From contig NZ_CP087598.1 in NCBI RefSeq assembly GCF_020990385.1, positions 1 to 64,000 on the forward strand: a stretch of DNA of 64,000 nt, read 5' to 3'. The stretch is from Paracoccus sp. MA (GTDB lineage Bacteria; Pseudomonadota; Alphaproteobacteria; Rhodobacterales; Rhodobacteraceae). A program made the position numbers and the translations under genes. A model generated the notes under the pieces. The model saw only the letters and a list, made by a program, of their open reading frames with translations, did no database searches and was not told the origin of the DNA. Of the stretch, positions 1 to 8,600 are shown piece by piece (the first letter of the stretch is position 1; each line of letters opens with the position of its first letter).

Positions 1-1800
1 GACGCCGCGATCAGCGCCCGCATCACCGATGCCATCCGCACCCGTTCGGAAGGCAAGAGCCTGCTGTCGGCGGTGACCGCGCGGCTGACCGGCGCCCGCG
101 CCGCCCCGGCGCGCGCCGAGCCGCCGCTGAGCGCCGAGGAGGACGAGGACGAGGATTTCGCCGAACCCGTCAGCGCCGCGCCCTTCGGCGCAGAAACGCC
201 GCGCGTCGTGGTGCCGCCGAAGAAACCCGCCCCCTCGCGGCAGGCGCAGTCCGAGGCGCAGCCGGCGCTGCGCTTCGACGAATCGGCCAGCCATTACGAG
301 CATCCGCCGCTGTCGCTGCTGACCGCGCCGACCACCGTCGAGCGTCACCAGCTGTCGCAAGAGGCGCTGATGGAAAACGCCCGCATGCTGGAAGCGGTGC
401 TGGACGATTACGGCGTCAAGGGCCAGATCACCGAGGTCCGCCCCGGCCCGGTGGTCACGCTTTACGAGCTGGAGCCGGCGCCGGGGCTGAAGGCCAGCCG
501 GGTGATCGGCCTGGCCGACGACATCGCGCGCAGCATGTCGGCGCTGTCGGCGCGCGTCTCGACCGTGCCCGGCCGCTCGGTGATCGGCATCGAGCTGCCC
601 AATGCCCGCCGCGAGAAGGTGGTGCTGCGCGAGATCCTGGCCTCCAAGGCCTATGGCGACGGCACCCAGCCGCTGCCGCTGGCGCTTGGCAAGGATATCG
701 GCGGCGGGCCGGTGGTGGCGAACCTGGCCAAGATGCCGCACCTCTTGATCGCCGGGACCACCGGCTCGGGCAAGTCGGTGGCGATCAACACCATGATCCT
801 GTCGCTGCTCTACAAGCTGACGCCCGAGGAATGCCGGCTCATCATGATCGACCCCAAGATGCTGGAACTGTCGGTCTATGACGGCATCCCGCATCTGCTT
901 TCCCCCGTCGTCACCGATCCCAAGAAGGCGGTCGTCGCCCTGAAATGGGTCGTGGGCGAGATGGAGGAACGCTATCGCAAGATGTCCAAGATGGGTGTGC
1001 GCAACATCGAGGGCTATAACGGCCGCGTGCGCGAGGCGCTGGACAAGGGCGAGCTGTTCAAGCGCACCGTGCAGACCGGCTTCGACGAGGACACCGGCGA
1101 GCCGGTCTTCGAGACCGAGGAATTCCAGCCCGAGACCTTCCCCTATATCGTCGTCATCGTGGACGAGATGGCCGACCTGATGATGGTGGCCGGCAAGGAG
1201 ATCGAGGCCTGCATCCAGCGTCTGGCGCAGATGGCGCGGGCCTCGGGCATCCACCTGATCATGGCGACGCAGCGGCCCTCGGTCGATGTCATCACCGGCA
1301 CGATCAAGGCGAACTTCCCGACCCGGATCAGCTTCCAGGTCACCTCCAAGATCGACAGCCGCACCATCCTGGGCGAGCAGGGCGCCGAGCAGTTGCTGGG
1401 CCAGGGCGACATGCTCTACATGGCCGGCGGCTCGCGCATCACCCGCGTCCACGGGCCTTTCGTCAGCGACGAGGAGGTCGAGGAGGTGGTGAACCACCTG
1501 AAAAGCTTCGGCCCGCCCAGCTACATGTCCGGCGTGGTCGAGGGCCCGGACGAGGAGCGCGCCGACAGCATCGACCAGGTGCTGGGGCTCAGCACCGGCG
1601 AGGGCGGCGATGCCGAGCTTTACGACATGGCCGTCGCCATCGTCGCCAAGGACCGCAAATGCTCGACCTCCTACATCCAGAGGAAGCTCGCCATCGGCTA
1701 CAACAAGGCCGCGCGGCTGGTCGAGCAGATGGAAGAGCAGGGCGTCGTCAGCCCGGCGAACCATGTCGGCAAGCGCGAGGTCCTGGTGCCGGAGGTCTGA
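1..1800 (+). CDS. ftsK: DNA translocase FtsK, C-terminal part (5' end outside window)
   Basis: The frame is open from base 1, so the true start lies upstream; 599 residues are visible. FtsK is the membrane-anchored motor that pumps DNA through the division septum and helps resolve chromosome dimers at dif. An acidic, Ala/Pro-rich linker comes first (bases 100-290). The RecA-like motor follows, with Walker A GTTGSGKS near 754-777 and Walker [10 protein letters not shown] near 1150-1176. The C-terminal winged-helix gamma domain (about 1610-1797) carries the usual [19 protein letters not shown] pattern that reads KOPS sites. The membrane segments are not in the window. A strong terminator follows directly. 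Confidence 0.96.
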   Translation, partial: DAAISARITDAIRTRSEGKSLLSAVTARLTGARAAPARAEPPLSAEEDEDEDFAEPVSAAPFGAETPRVVVPPKKPAPSRQAQSEAQPALRFDESASHYEHPPLSLLTAPTTVERHQLSQEALMENARMLEAVLDDYGVKGQITEVRPGPVVTLYELEPAPGLKASRVIGLADDIARSMSALSARVSTVPGRSVIGIELPNARREKVVLREILASKAYGDGTQPLPLALGKDIGGGPVVANLAKMPHLLIAGTTGSGKSVAINTMILSLLYKLTPEECRLIMIDPKMLELSVYDGIPHLLSPVVTDPKKAVVALKWVVGEMEERYRKMSKMGVRNIEGYNGRVREALDKGELFKRTVQTGFDEDTGEPVFETEEFQPETFPYIVVIVDEMADLMMVAGKEIEACIQRLAQMARASGIHLIMATQRPSVDVITGTIKANFPTRISFQVTSKIDSRTILGEQGAEQLLGQGDMLYMAGGSRITRVHGPFVSDEEVEEVVNHLKSFGPPSYMSGVVEGPDEERADSIDQVLGLSTGEGGDAELYDMAVAIVAKDRKCSTSYIQRKLAIGYNKAARLVEQMEEQGVVSPANHVGKREVLVPEV

Positions 1801-1823
1801 GGCCGGCCGCATATCGGAATCGG

Positions 1824-1850
1824 GGCCGGGCCGCTGCGCCCGGCCTTTTT
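1824..1850 (+). terminator. Rho-independent terminator of ftsK
   Basis: A perfect 8-bp GC stem (1824-1831 with 1838-1845, loop of 6) is followed at once by five T. It lies 24 bases after the ftsK stop and is the clearest intrinsic terminator in the window. Confidence 0.85.
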
Positions 1851-1913
1851 CATGCCTCTGGCCGGTGCGCCGGGGCCCTGCTAGAAAAGCTTGGCAGCGA
1901 AACGGGATGCATC

Positions 1914-2372
1914 ATGCGGATTGGCACGACGAACGAAATATGGGCGCTGTGCCGGCAGCGCAGGCTGCGCATCCCCGAGATCGGCCAGGCCGCCGCCGCG
2001 CTGGCGCCCGAGATCGAGCAGCAGAGGGAACGGCAGGGATTGCAGGCCGGCGGGCCCTGGCACTTCATCTCTCGCGGCCTGCCGAAGGATGGCGAAACCC
2101 TCTTCGACTGGTCGATCTGCCGCCCCGTCATCCGGGCAAGGCAGGAGAACGGCGCGGCCGGGCTTTGCCATCTGCCGGCCGTCCCCGTGGCCAGCCTGAT
2201 CCATGCCGGGCCGCTGGCGACCCTGTTCGGCGAAGGCTACGCCCCGCTTCTGGCGGCGATCCGTGAATCCGGCCGGACGCTGACGGGCGAAAGCCGCGAG
2301 GTCTATCACGACTGGACAGGGGCCGGCGAGGACCGCCAGACCATCGAAATCCAGTTCTGCCTGGCCGATTGA
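1914..2372 (+). CDS. GyrI-like / effector-binding domain protein
   Basis: 152 residues, single domain. The C-terminal half resembles the stand-alone GyrI-like (AraC/MerR effector-binding) fold: an LPAVPVASLIHAGP stretch, then a helix ending GESREVYHDW, then a final strand TIEIQFCL. Such proteins bind small hydrophobic ligands, and some inhibit gyrase or hydrolyse thioethers. There is no DNA-binding domain, so it is not itself a regulator of the MerR type. The ATG at 1914 has a GGGA six bases upstream. It is convergent with the efflux operon, with 27 bases between the stops. A link to drug sensing is possible but unproven. Confidence 0.7.
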   Translation: MRIGTTNEIWALCRQRRLRIPEIGQAAAALAPEIEQQRERQGLQAGGPWHFISRGLPKDGETLFDWSICRPVIRARQENGAAGLCHLPAVPVASLIHAGPLATLFGEGYAPLLAAIRESGRTLTGESREVYHDWTGAGEDRQTIEIQFCLAD

Positions 2373-2399
2373 GCGGGAGGCGGGCAGGCCGGGCCGCCC

Positions 2400-3488
2400 C
2401 TATCCCGCATGACCCATGATCAGCGGCGCGGCGCTGGCAGAGTGCTCCTGCGCGGCCGAACCCTCGTCCACGGTGACCACCACCGACAGGCCGGGCTCCA
2501 GATAATCCGCCATCTCCTGCCCCGGGTCGATGCTGATGCGCACCGGCAGGCGCTGCGCCACCTTGGTGAAATTGCCGGTGGCGTTTGACGCGGACAGCAG
2601 GCTGAACTCGGAGGCCGTGGCCGGCGAGAACGCCTCGACGCGGCCGGTGAAGCTGCGATGCCGCATCGCGTCCACGGTGAAGGTGGCACGGTCGCCGACG
2701 CGCATGCCATGCAGCTCGGTCTCGCGGAAATTGGCGATGACCCAGACCTCGGGGCCGACATGGCTGACCAGCGCGGTGCCGGCGGTCACATACTGGCCCA
2801 GCCGCACCCCGACCTGACCCAGCCGCCCGTCCGAGGGCGCGCGGATCACCGTGTTGTCCAGGTCGATCTGCGCCAGTTCCACCGCCGCCCTGGCCGAGGC
2901 GATCTCGGCGCGTTTCGCGGCCAGCCCGACCTCGGCGCCGGCGACGTTCTCGCGCGCGACCGCGATGGCGCTTTCGGCCTGGGTGACGGCGGCTTCGGCC
3001 TGACGCAGCGCCAGTTCGGTTTGGTCGGCCGAGCTTTGCGCGGTCACGCCGCGCGATTGCAGGGCCTGCGCCCGGTCCCATGTCGATGCCGCCGTGTCCC
3101 GGGCCGCCTGCGCCGCGGAAAGCGCCGCCTCGGCCGAGTGCTGGCTGGCGCGGGCGGATTGGACGCTCTGCTCCTGGATCTTCAGCGCCGCCTCGGCGCC
3201 TTGCAGGCTGGCCTGGGCCTGGGCCAGCTTCTGGCGATACTGCCGGTCGTCGAGCCGGGCGATGACCTGGCCCCGGGTCACCGGCTGGAAGTCCCGCACC
3301 TCGACCGCCGCCACATAGCCCGAAAGCTGCGGCGCGATGGTGGTCAGCTGGCCGCGGATATAGGCGTTCTCGGTCTGCGGATGCGCCGGGCGAAACGGCG
3401 GCAGGTGCCAGGCGTAAAGCACGATCAGCAGGCCGGCCAGGCCGGCGGCAAGGGCGATCAAGGTCGGGACAAGGTGGTTTCTGGTCAT
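2400..3488 (-). CDS. HlyD/EmrA-family membrane fusion protein
   Basis: 362 residues. A single N-terminal membrane anchor (about residues 5-27) is followed by a lipoyl-like half domain, a long alternating Ala/Gln/Glu coiled coil (about 85-200), the second lipoyl half (NTVIRAPSDGRLGQ) and a beta-barrel domain. This is the usual EmrA layout, which links an inner-membrane MFS pump to an outer-membrane channel. The ATG at 3488 overlaps the stop of the upstream transporter (ATGA, 3485-3488), which fixes the start; the frame runs open further upstream but only inside that gene. It is the last gene of the marR-emrB-emrA-like operon. Substrates are unknown. Confidence 0.88.
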   Translation of the reverse strand: MTRNHLVPTLIALAAGLAGLLIVLYAWHLPPFRPAHPQTENAYIRGQLTTIAPQLSGYVAAVEVRDFQPVTRGQVIARLDDRQYRQKLAQAQASLQGAEAALKIQEQSVQSARASQHSAEAALSAAQAARDTAASTWDRAQALQSRGVTAQSSADQTELALRQAEAAVTQAESAIAVARENVAGAEVGLAAKRAEIASARAAVELAQIDLDNTVIRAPSDGRLGQVGVRLGQYVTAGTALVSHVGPEVWVIANFRETELHGMRVGDRATFTVDAMRHRSFTGRVEAFSPATASEFSLLSASNATGNFTKVAQRLPVRISIDPGQEMADYLEPGLSVVVTVDEGSAAQEHSASAAPLIMGHAG

Positions 3489-5134
3489 GATGTCTTGGGC
3501 TCGGAAAGGGGCTGGGCGACAGCCGGCAGCGGCGCGCGGCGCGCCACCAGCCAGTCGCGGAACAGGTGCAGGAGCAGCGCGCAAAGCGCCGCCGCCGCGA
3601 CGAGGAAGGTCAGGAAATAGGCGTCGTTATAGGCCATGACATAGGCCTGCGCGCCGGCGTCCTGGGCGATCTGCGCCACCGCCTGCGCCTGGCGCTGCGC
3701 GGCATCGGCGATCTGCGGCGCCAGCGCCATGCTGCGCTGCGCGATCTCGGCCGCGGTCAGCGGGTCGGCGGCGGTCAGCTCCTCGCGCAGCACCTGCAGG
3801 TGCAGGGCCTGACGGTGATTGATGAGGGTCGAGAACAGGCCGGACCCCACGGCCCCGCCCAGCGATTGCGTGGACAGAAAGACGATCACGAAGGACAGGA
3901 TGTAGTTCGGCCCGCGCGCCAGGGCCGAAAGCAGCCCGCGCATCATCGCCGGCGCCAGGAAGAACGAGCCGGCAAAGGCGATCATCGCTTGGCTCAGCAT
4001 CATCTGCGCCGGCCGGGTGTCGATGGTGGCATGGCTGTCCATGAAGGCGCCGGCGGCGATCAGCGCCAGCGCGATGATGTGGAACAGCGGCACGCGCTCG
4101 GGCTTCATGAAGGGGATCAGCGCCAGCCCGCCCAGCACCGTCGCGGCCGAGATCAGCGCGAAAAGCGGCACCAGCTGGTCCTGCGTCACGCCCAGCACCT
4201 GGAACATGCGCGGCGCGCCCGAGCTCTGCTCGGACAGCACCAGCCGGAAGATCAGCAGCGTCGCCGTCAGGTGCAGCATGGCCGGGCTGGCCAGCCAGCG
4301 GATGTCCAGAAGCGGCGCCTTGCGGTGCAGCTCGATCACCACGGCCAGCGTCAGCGCCACGATGGCCAGCGCCAGCACCCAGCCCAGCCAGGCGACATCG
4401 GTCCACCAGTAGATCGAGCCCATGACGAAGGCCACCGTCAGCCCGCCGAATCCGGTGGCGATCAGCAGCCAGCTGACCAGGTCCATCGCGGCGATCACCT
4501 TGACGCGCGGCTGCGAGGCCAGCGGCAGGGCATAGACCAGCCCCAGCGAGACCGCCGCCATGCCAAGCGCCATGACATGCAGCCCGTCCCAGCCGTGATC
4601 GCCCATCAAAGCGGGCGAGATCACCCGCGCCAGCATCGGCCCGGCGGCGACCATGGCCAGCACCATCGGCAGGCCCAGCCGCATCTTCCAGGCCGGCGGC
4701 AGCGGCTCCAGCATATACATGAAGGCCAGCGTCGACAGCGGCGCCGAGGCCATGCCGGCGAAGAACTGCACCATCACCGCCGAGCGCAGGTCCGAGATGG
4801 CGAAGGCCGCCAGCGAGACCGCCAGATAGACCAGGATCGCCACCTCGGCAAAGCGGCGCAGGCCGAACTGGGTGCGGATCTTGATCAGCAAGATCGGCAT
4901 CGAGGCGCGCGGGATCATGAAGGCCGCCATCAGCCAGCTCGCCTGTGTGGTGGTGGCGCCCAGGTCGCCGGCGATCTGCGGGATGTTGGTGCTGACGAAG
5001 CCCTGCGCCAGACCCTGCGTCAGGCCGATGGTCACCGAGGCGCCGATATAGCCCAGCGTCGCCGGCCAGGACATCGGCACGAAGGGCGGCGGCGCGGGCG
5101 CGGCCGGGGCAGGGTCGGCGGCGGGCTGGCTCAT
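3485..5134 (-). CDS. MFS drug exporter, DHA2 (EmrB/QacA) family
   Basis: 549 residues with about 14 hydrophobic segments, the size and topology of DHA2 proton antiporters. The N-terminus is a short Pro/Ala-rich cytosolic tail before the first membrane segment. The last helix lies near the C-terminus and ends in a short basic tail. It probably exports toxic organic compounds together with the HlyD-like partner. It is coupled on both sides by ATGA overlaps: with marR upstream (5131-5134) and with the fusion protein downstream (3485-3488). A coding-frame extension of the HlyD gene into this region is a shadow. Confidence 0.9.
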   Translation of the reverse strand: MSQPAADPAPAAPAPPPFVPMSWPATLGYIGASVTIGLTQGLAQGFVSTNIPQIAGDLGATTTQASWLMAAFMIPRASMPILLIKIRTQFGLRRFAEVAILVYLAVSLAAFAISDLRSAVMVQFFAGMASAPLSTLAFMYMLEPLPPAWKMRLGLPMVLAMVAAGPMLARVISPALMGDHGWDGLHVMALGMAAVSLGLVYALPLASQPRVKVIAAMDLVSWLLIATGFGGLTVAFVMGSIYWWTDVAWLGWVLALAIVALTLAVVIELHRKAPLLDIRWLASPAMLHLTATLLIFRLVLSEQSSGAPRMFQVLGVTQDQLVPLFALISAATVLGGLALIPFMKPERVPLFHIIALALIAAGAFMDSHATIDTRPAQMMLSQAMIAFAGSFFLAPAMMRGLLSALARGPNYILSFVIVFLSTQSLGGAVGSGLFSTLINHRQALHLQVLREELTAADPLTAAEIAQRSMALAPQIADAAQRQAQAVAQIAQDAGAQAYVMAYNDAYFLTFLVAAAALCALLLHLFRDWLVARRAPLPAVAQPLSEPKTS

Positions 5135-5562
5135 GCCTGCCTCAGCTTTTCCGCATTCAGCGCCATCTGCGCCAGCGTGCGGCGCGTCGCCGCCAGATCC
5201 TCGGGCGGGATGCCCTCGGCCAGCGCGGCATCGACCTCGGCACGGAAGCCCAGCAGCGGCTCGATGCGCGCCGCCTCGGTCAGGAAGATGGCGTGCTTGC
5301 GGCCGTCCTCGGGGATCGGGCGGCGTTCGGCCAGGCCCTGATCCTCCAGCGCGTCCAGCAGGCGCTTCAGCGTCGGCGTCTCGATGCCGAGGATGGCGGC
5401 AAGCTCGGCCTGGCTCGCGCCCTCGTTCCGGCCGATGGTGGTCAGGAGCCGGGCGCGGGCAAAGGTCAGCCCGTGTTGTTCGACGCGGTTCTCGAAGGCC
5501 GAGCGCAGCGTCTGGGTCAGGGCGATCAGCGATTCCAAAAGGGTGAAGGAACGGTCTGGCAT
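5131..5562 (-). CDS. MarR-family transcriptional regulator
   Basis: 143 residues from the ATG at 5562, which has AGGA seven bases upstream. A longer start at 5586 is possible but would sit inside the palindrome at 5585-5598, so I prefer the inner one. Winged-helix features are clear: SQAELAAILGIETPTLKRLLDALEDQGLAERR is the recognition region (residues about 50-80), followed by the DGRKHAIFLT wing. It is the first gene of the efflux operon and very likely represses it, releasing DNA when a drug-like ligand binds. The role is inferred from position and family. Confidence 0.88.
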   Translation of the reverse strand: MPDRSFTLLESLIALTQTLRSAFENRVEQHGLTFARARLLTTIGRNEGASQAELAAILGIETPTLKRLLDALEDQGLAERRPIPEDGRKHAIFLTEAARIEPLLGFRAEVDAALAEGIPPEDLAATRRTLAQMALNAEKLRQA

Positions 5563-5584
5563 GGAATGTCCTGGGGCAAATTTC

Positions 5585-5598
5585 ATTAGCTAGCTAAT
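5585..5598. promoter_or_regulatory. Candidate MarR operator (perfect 14-bp palindrome)
   Basis: ATTAGCTAGCTAAT is its own reverse complement. It lies 23 bases upstream of the preferred marR start in an AT-rich patch of otherwise GC-rich DNA. The flanking TT/AA pairs extend the symmetry to 20 bp with one mismatched pair. Size and position fit an autoregulatory MarR site covering the promoter. Confidence 0.6.
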
Positions 5599-5619
5599 AA
5601 ACTCGCCGCAGTTATTCAA

Positions 5620-5648
5620 GACCCCGCCGCGCGGCTGCGGGCGGGGTC
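5620..5648 (-). terminator. Probable terminator of tamA-tamB
   Basis: A perfect 9-bp inverted repeat (5620-5628 with 5640-5648, 11-base loop) lies just past the tamB stop, between tamB and the marR operator. The T tract on the minus strand is poor (CTTGAATAA), so termination strength is uncertain. Confidence 0.5.
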
Positions 5649-5674
5649 CATCGCTGCGGCCTGCGGAACAGGCA

Positions 5675-8600
5675 TCAGTAGTCGCGCTCGTAGAACAGGC
5701 CGATGGTGCTTTCGCCTTCGCTGTCCACCGAGCCGCGGGCGGTCAGGGTCTGCGAGATGTCAAGGTTCAGGTTCAGCTTGGTCTTGCCGTCGCCGCCGAC
5801 CTGCACGTCGGTATAGAGATTTTCGGAGAGATACTTGCCCGCCCGGACCGAGACATTGCCCTGATCGTCCGTCGCCAGGTCCAGGTCGTCAAGCCCGGTC
5901 GAGGCGCGCAGCCGCCCGACGATCCCCTCGCCGCCACGGCCGGCCAGGGTCGCCACGGCGCTGGCCAGCTGCGCGGCCTGCAGCGCGCTGATATTGTCGA
6001 GGCCGCGCCCGAACAGCAGCTGCGACAGCACCTCTTCCTGCGGCATGTCGGGCGAGGATTCGAAGGTGATCTCGGGATCCTGCGCCTCGCCGTCGATGAT
6101 GATGCGGGTGGTGATGCCGTCCTGCACCGTCTCGGCCACCAGCCGGATCACCGGGATCAGGCTGCCCTGCAGCTCGATCAGCCCCTCGGTCATGTCGAAC
6201 CGCTTGCCCAGCAGGTCGACGCGGCCGCGGATCAGCTCCAGCTGGCCGATGGGGACGGGCTGGCGGGCATTGCCGGTCAGGCGCAGCTCGCCGCCCAGTT
6301 CGGCATCGACGCCGCGGCCGCGCACAAAGACCTGCGAGGGGGCCGAGATCAGCAGGTCGAAGCGCGCCGGATTGGCCGGCGGCGTCGCCGGCGGCGCGGC
6401 CATCCCGGCCTGGCGCGAGGCTTCGCTGGGATATTCCAGCAGCCCGGCCTTGGCGCGGGTCTGGCGCTGCGGCGGGCGTTCGGAACGGTGGATGATGTCC
6501 GGGATCGCCTTGGCGCCGCCCAGCCCGGTCGAGGGGATGCGCAATTCGGTATGGCCGACATCGATGCGGCCCGAGACCATCGGCCCCTGCCCCACCGTGC
6601 CGGCGACGTTGATCGCGCCGTTCACCAGCGTCTGGTAAAGATTCGGGTCGCGCAGCACCACGTCGGACAGCCGCACGTCCAGGTTCATCTGCCGGTCGCC
6701 GACCAGATTGACCGGGCCGCTGACGGTGATGATGCCGCCGGCCTCGACCGCGCCGCGCAGATCGACGGCGATGCGCCCGCCGTTGAAATCGGCATTGGCG
6801 TTCAGGCTGCCGACCGTCAGGCCGAAGCGCGGCTCGGCCAGCCGGCCATTCGTCAGCGCCACCCGGCCCGAGAGCGATTCCAGCGCCGGCCGGCCGTTCA
6901 GGCGCAGGTCGAAGCTCAGCGGCCCCTCGATCGAGCGGGTGCGCAGGAAGGGGTTCGCCGCGGCGGCGTTGCTGCTGCCGCTGACCGCGATATCGGCGGT
7001 CGAAAGATCCGTCGCCGCCGTGCCGGTCACCCTTGCCTGGGTATTGCCCGGCCCGGTCGCGGTCAGGTTCACGTCATAGGCGCGGCCGGTGTTGCGGACA
7101 GTGCCGGCAACGGTGGCCGGTCCGGGAAAGCCCTGCACCAGCAGGCCCAGGTCGTTCAGCCGGGCATCGAGGTTCAGCCCCTCGGTCGGGTTGCCATCCC
7201 CGGTGATGCTGAACTGGCCGTTGCCGGCGCGCAGCCGGCTGACGGTCAGGCTGCCGTCCGGGCGCTGCGCGGCGGCAAGGTCGAAGCTGGTTTCGCCCGC
7301 CAGCACGGCATCGGCCTGCGGGTTGCCGATGCCCAGGCCGCGCGCGGCGCCGCTGGCGGTGATCTGCCGCCCGCCGCCCTGCTGGTCCTGGACATGGCCC
7401 GAGGCATTGACCGCGCCCCGGAAGCCGCGGCCCAGAAAGCGCAGGTCGTCGGCGCGCAGGGTCGCGGTCAGGTCGGTGGCGCCCTGGCCGACGCGGCCCT
7501 CGGCGCCCAGGTTCAGGCGCGGGTTGTCGACCGTCGCGGTCTCGATGGAAAACACCCCGTCCCGCTCGACGCCGTGCAGGGCCAGCCGGGTTTCGCCGGC
7601 CAGCGCGCCATCGACCTGCGCCTGGCCAAAGGAGAGGTCGGTACCGGTGCCGGTCACGTCCAGCCGCCGCGCGCCCGAACCGTCGTCCTTGAAGCTGCCC
7701 TGCGCGTTCAGCGCACCGCGCCAGCCGCGGCCGAAACTGGCCAGAGAGCGGATCTCGACCCGGCCCTCCATGTCGGTGCCGCTGGGCGCGATGCGGCCCT
7801 GCGCGGTCGCCAGCATCTGCTGGTTGGTCAGGTTGAAACCGTGCACGGTGATCTCGTCGCCGCGCTGCTCGGCCGAGAGCCGCAGGTCGGTCACGCCGGT
7901 CAGCGCCCCGTCCACGTCCTGCTGACCGAAGCGCAGGTCGGTGCCGCGCCCGGTCAGCTCGATCCGGCGGGCGCCGTCCTGTTCCACCGCCGTCGCCTCG
8001 GCGGTCAGCCCGCCCGAGAAGCCGCGCCCCAGCACCGCGAGGTCGGGCATCGACAGGTTCAGCGTCGCATCCATCGCGCCCTGCGCGAAATTGCCCCGGC
8101 CCTCGGCATCCAGCTGCGGGTTGGTCAGCCGCAAGGTCTGCACCTCGAAGCTGCCCTGCGTCTCGGCGGCCTCGACCAGCAGGTCGGTTTCGCCCTTCAG
8201 CGCGCCGTCGAGCTCGGCGATGCCGGTGACGAGGTCCTGCGCCTTGCCGGTCAGGGTGATCTTGCGCGTGCCGGCAGCGCCGGTGACGCGGGCCTCGGTG
8301 CGGACGCTGCCCGCCATGTCCGGGTCCGCGACCGACAGGTCGGGCATGGCGATGGTCGCGGTCAGGGTGCTGGAAAAGCTGTCCAGCCGGCCCTGCGCCT
8401 CGGCCGTCAGGTTCCGGGCGTTCACCGTCAGCTTGCGCAGGTTGATGCCCGCAGTGTCGCGCCGGGCGCTCAGCTCGATGCGCGACTGGCCGGCCAGCAT
8501 GCGGTCGGCGTGCTCCTGCCCGATGCGGATGTCGTTGCCCTGCACCTCTGCCTCGACGTCGAATCCCTTGCCCAGCAGCGCGTAGCGGCCCTTGATATGC

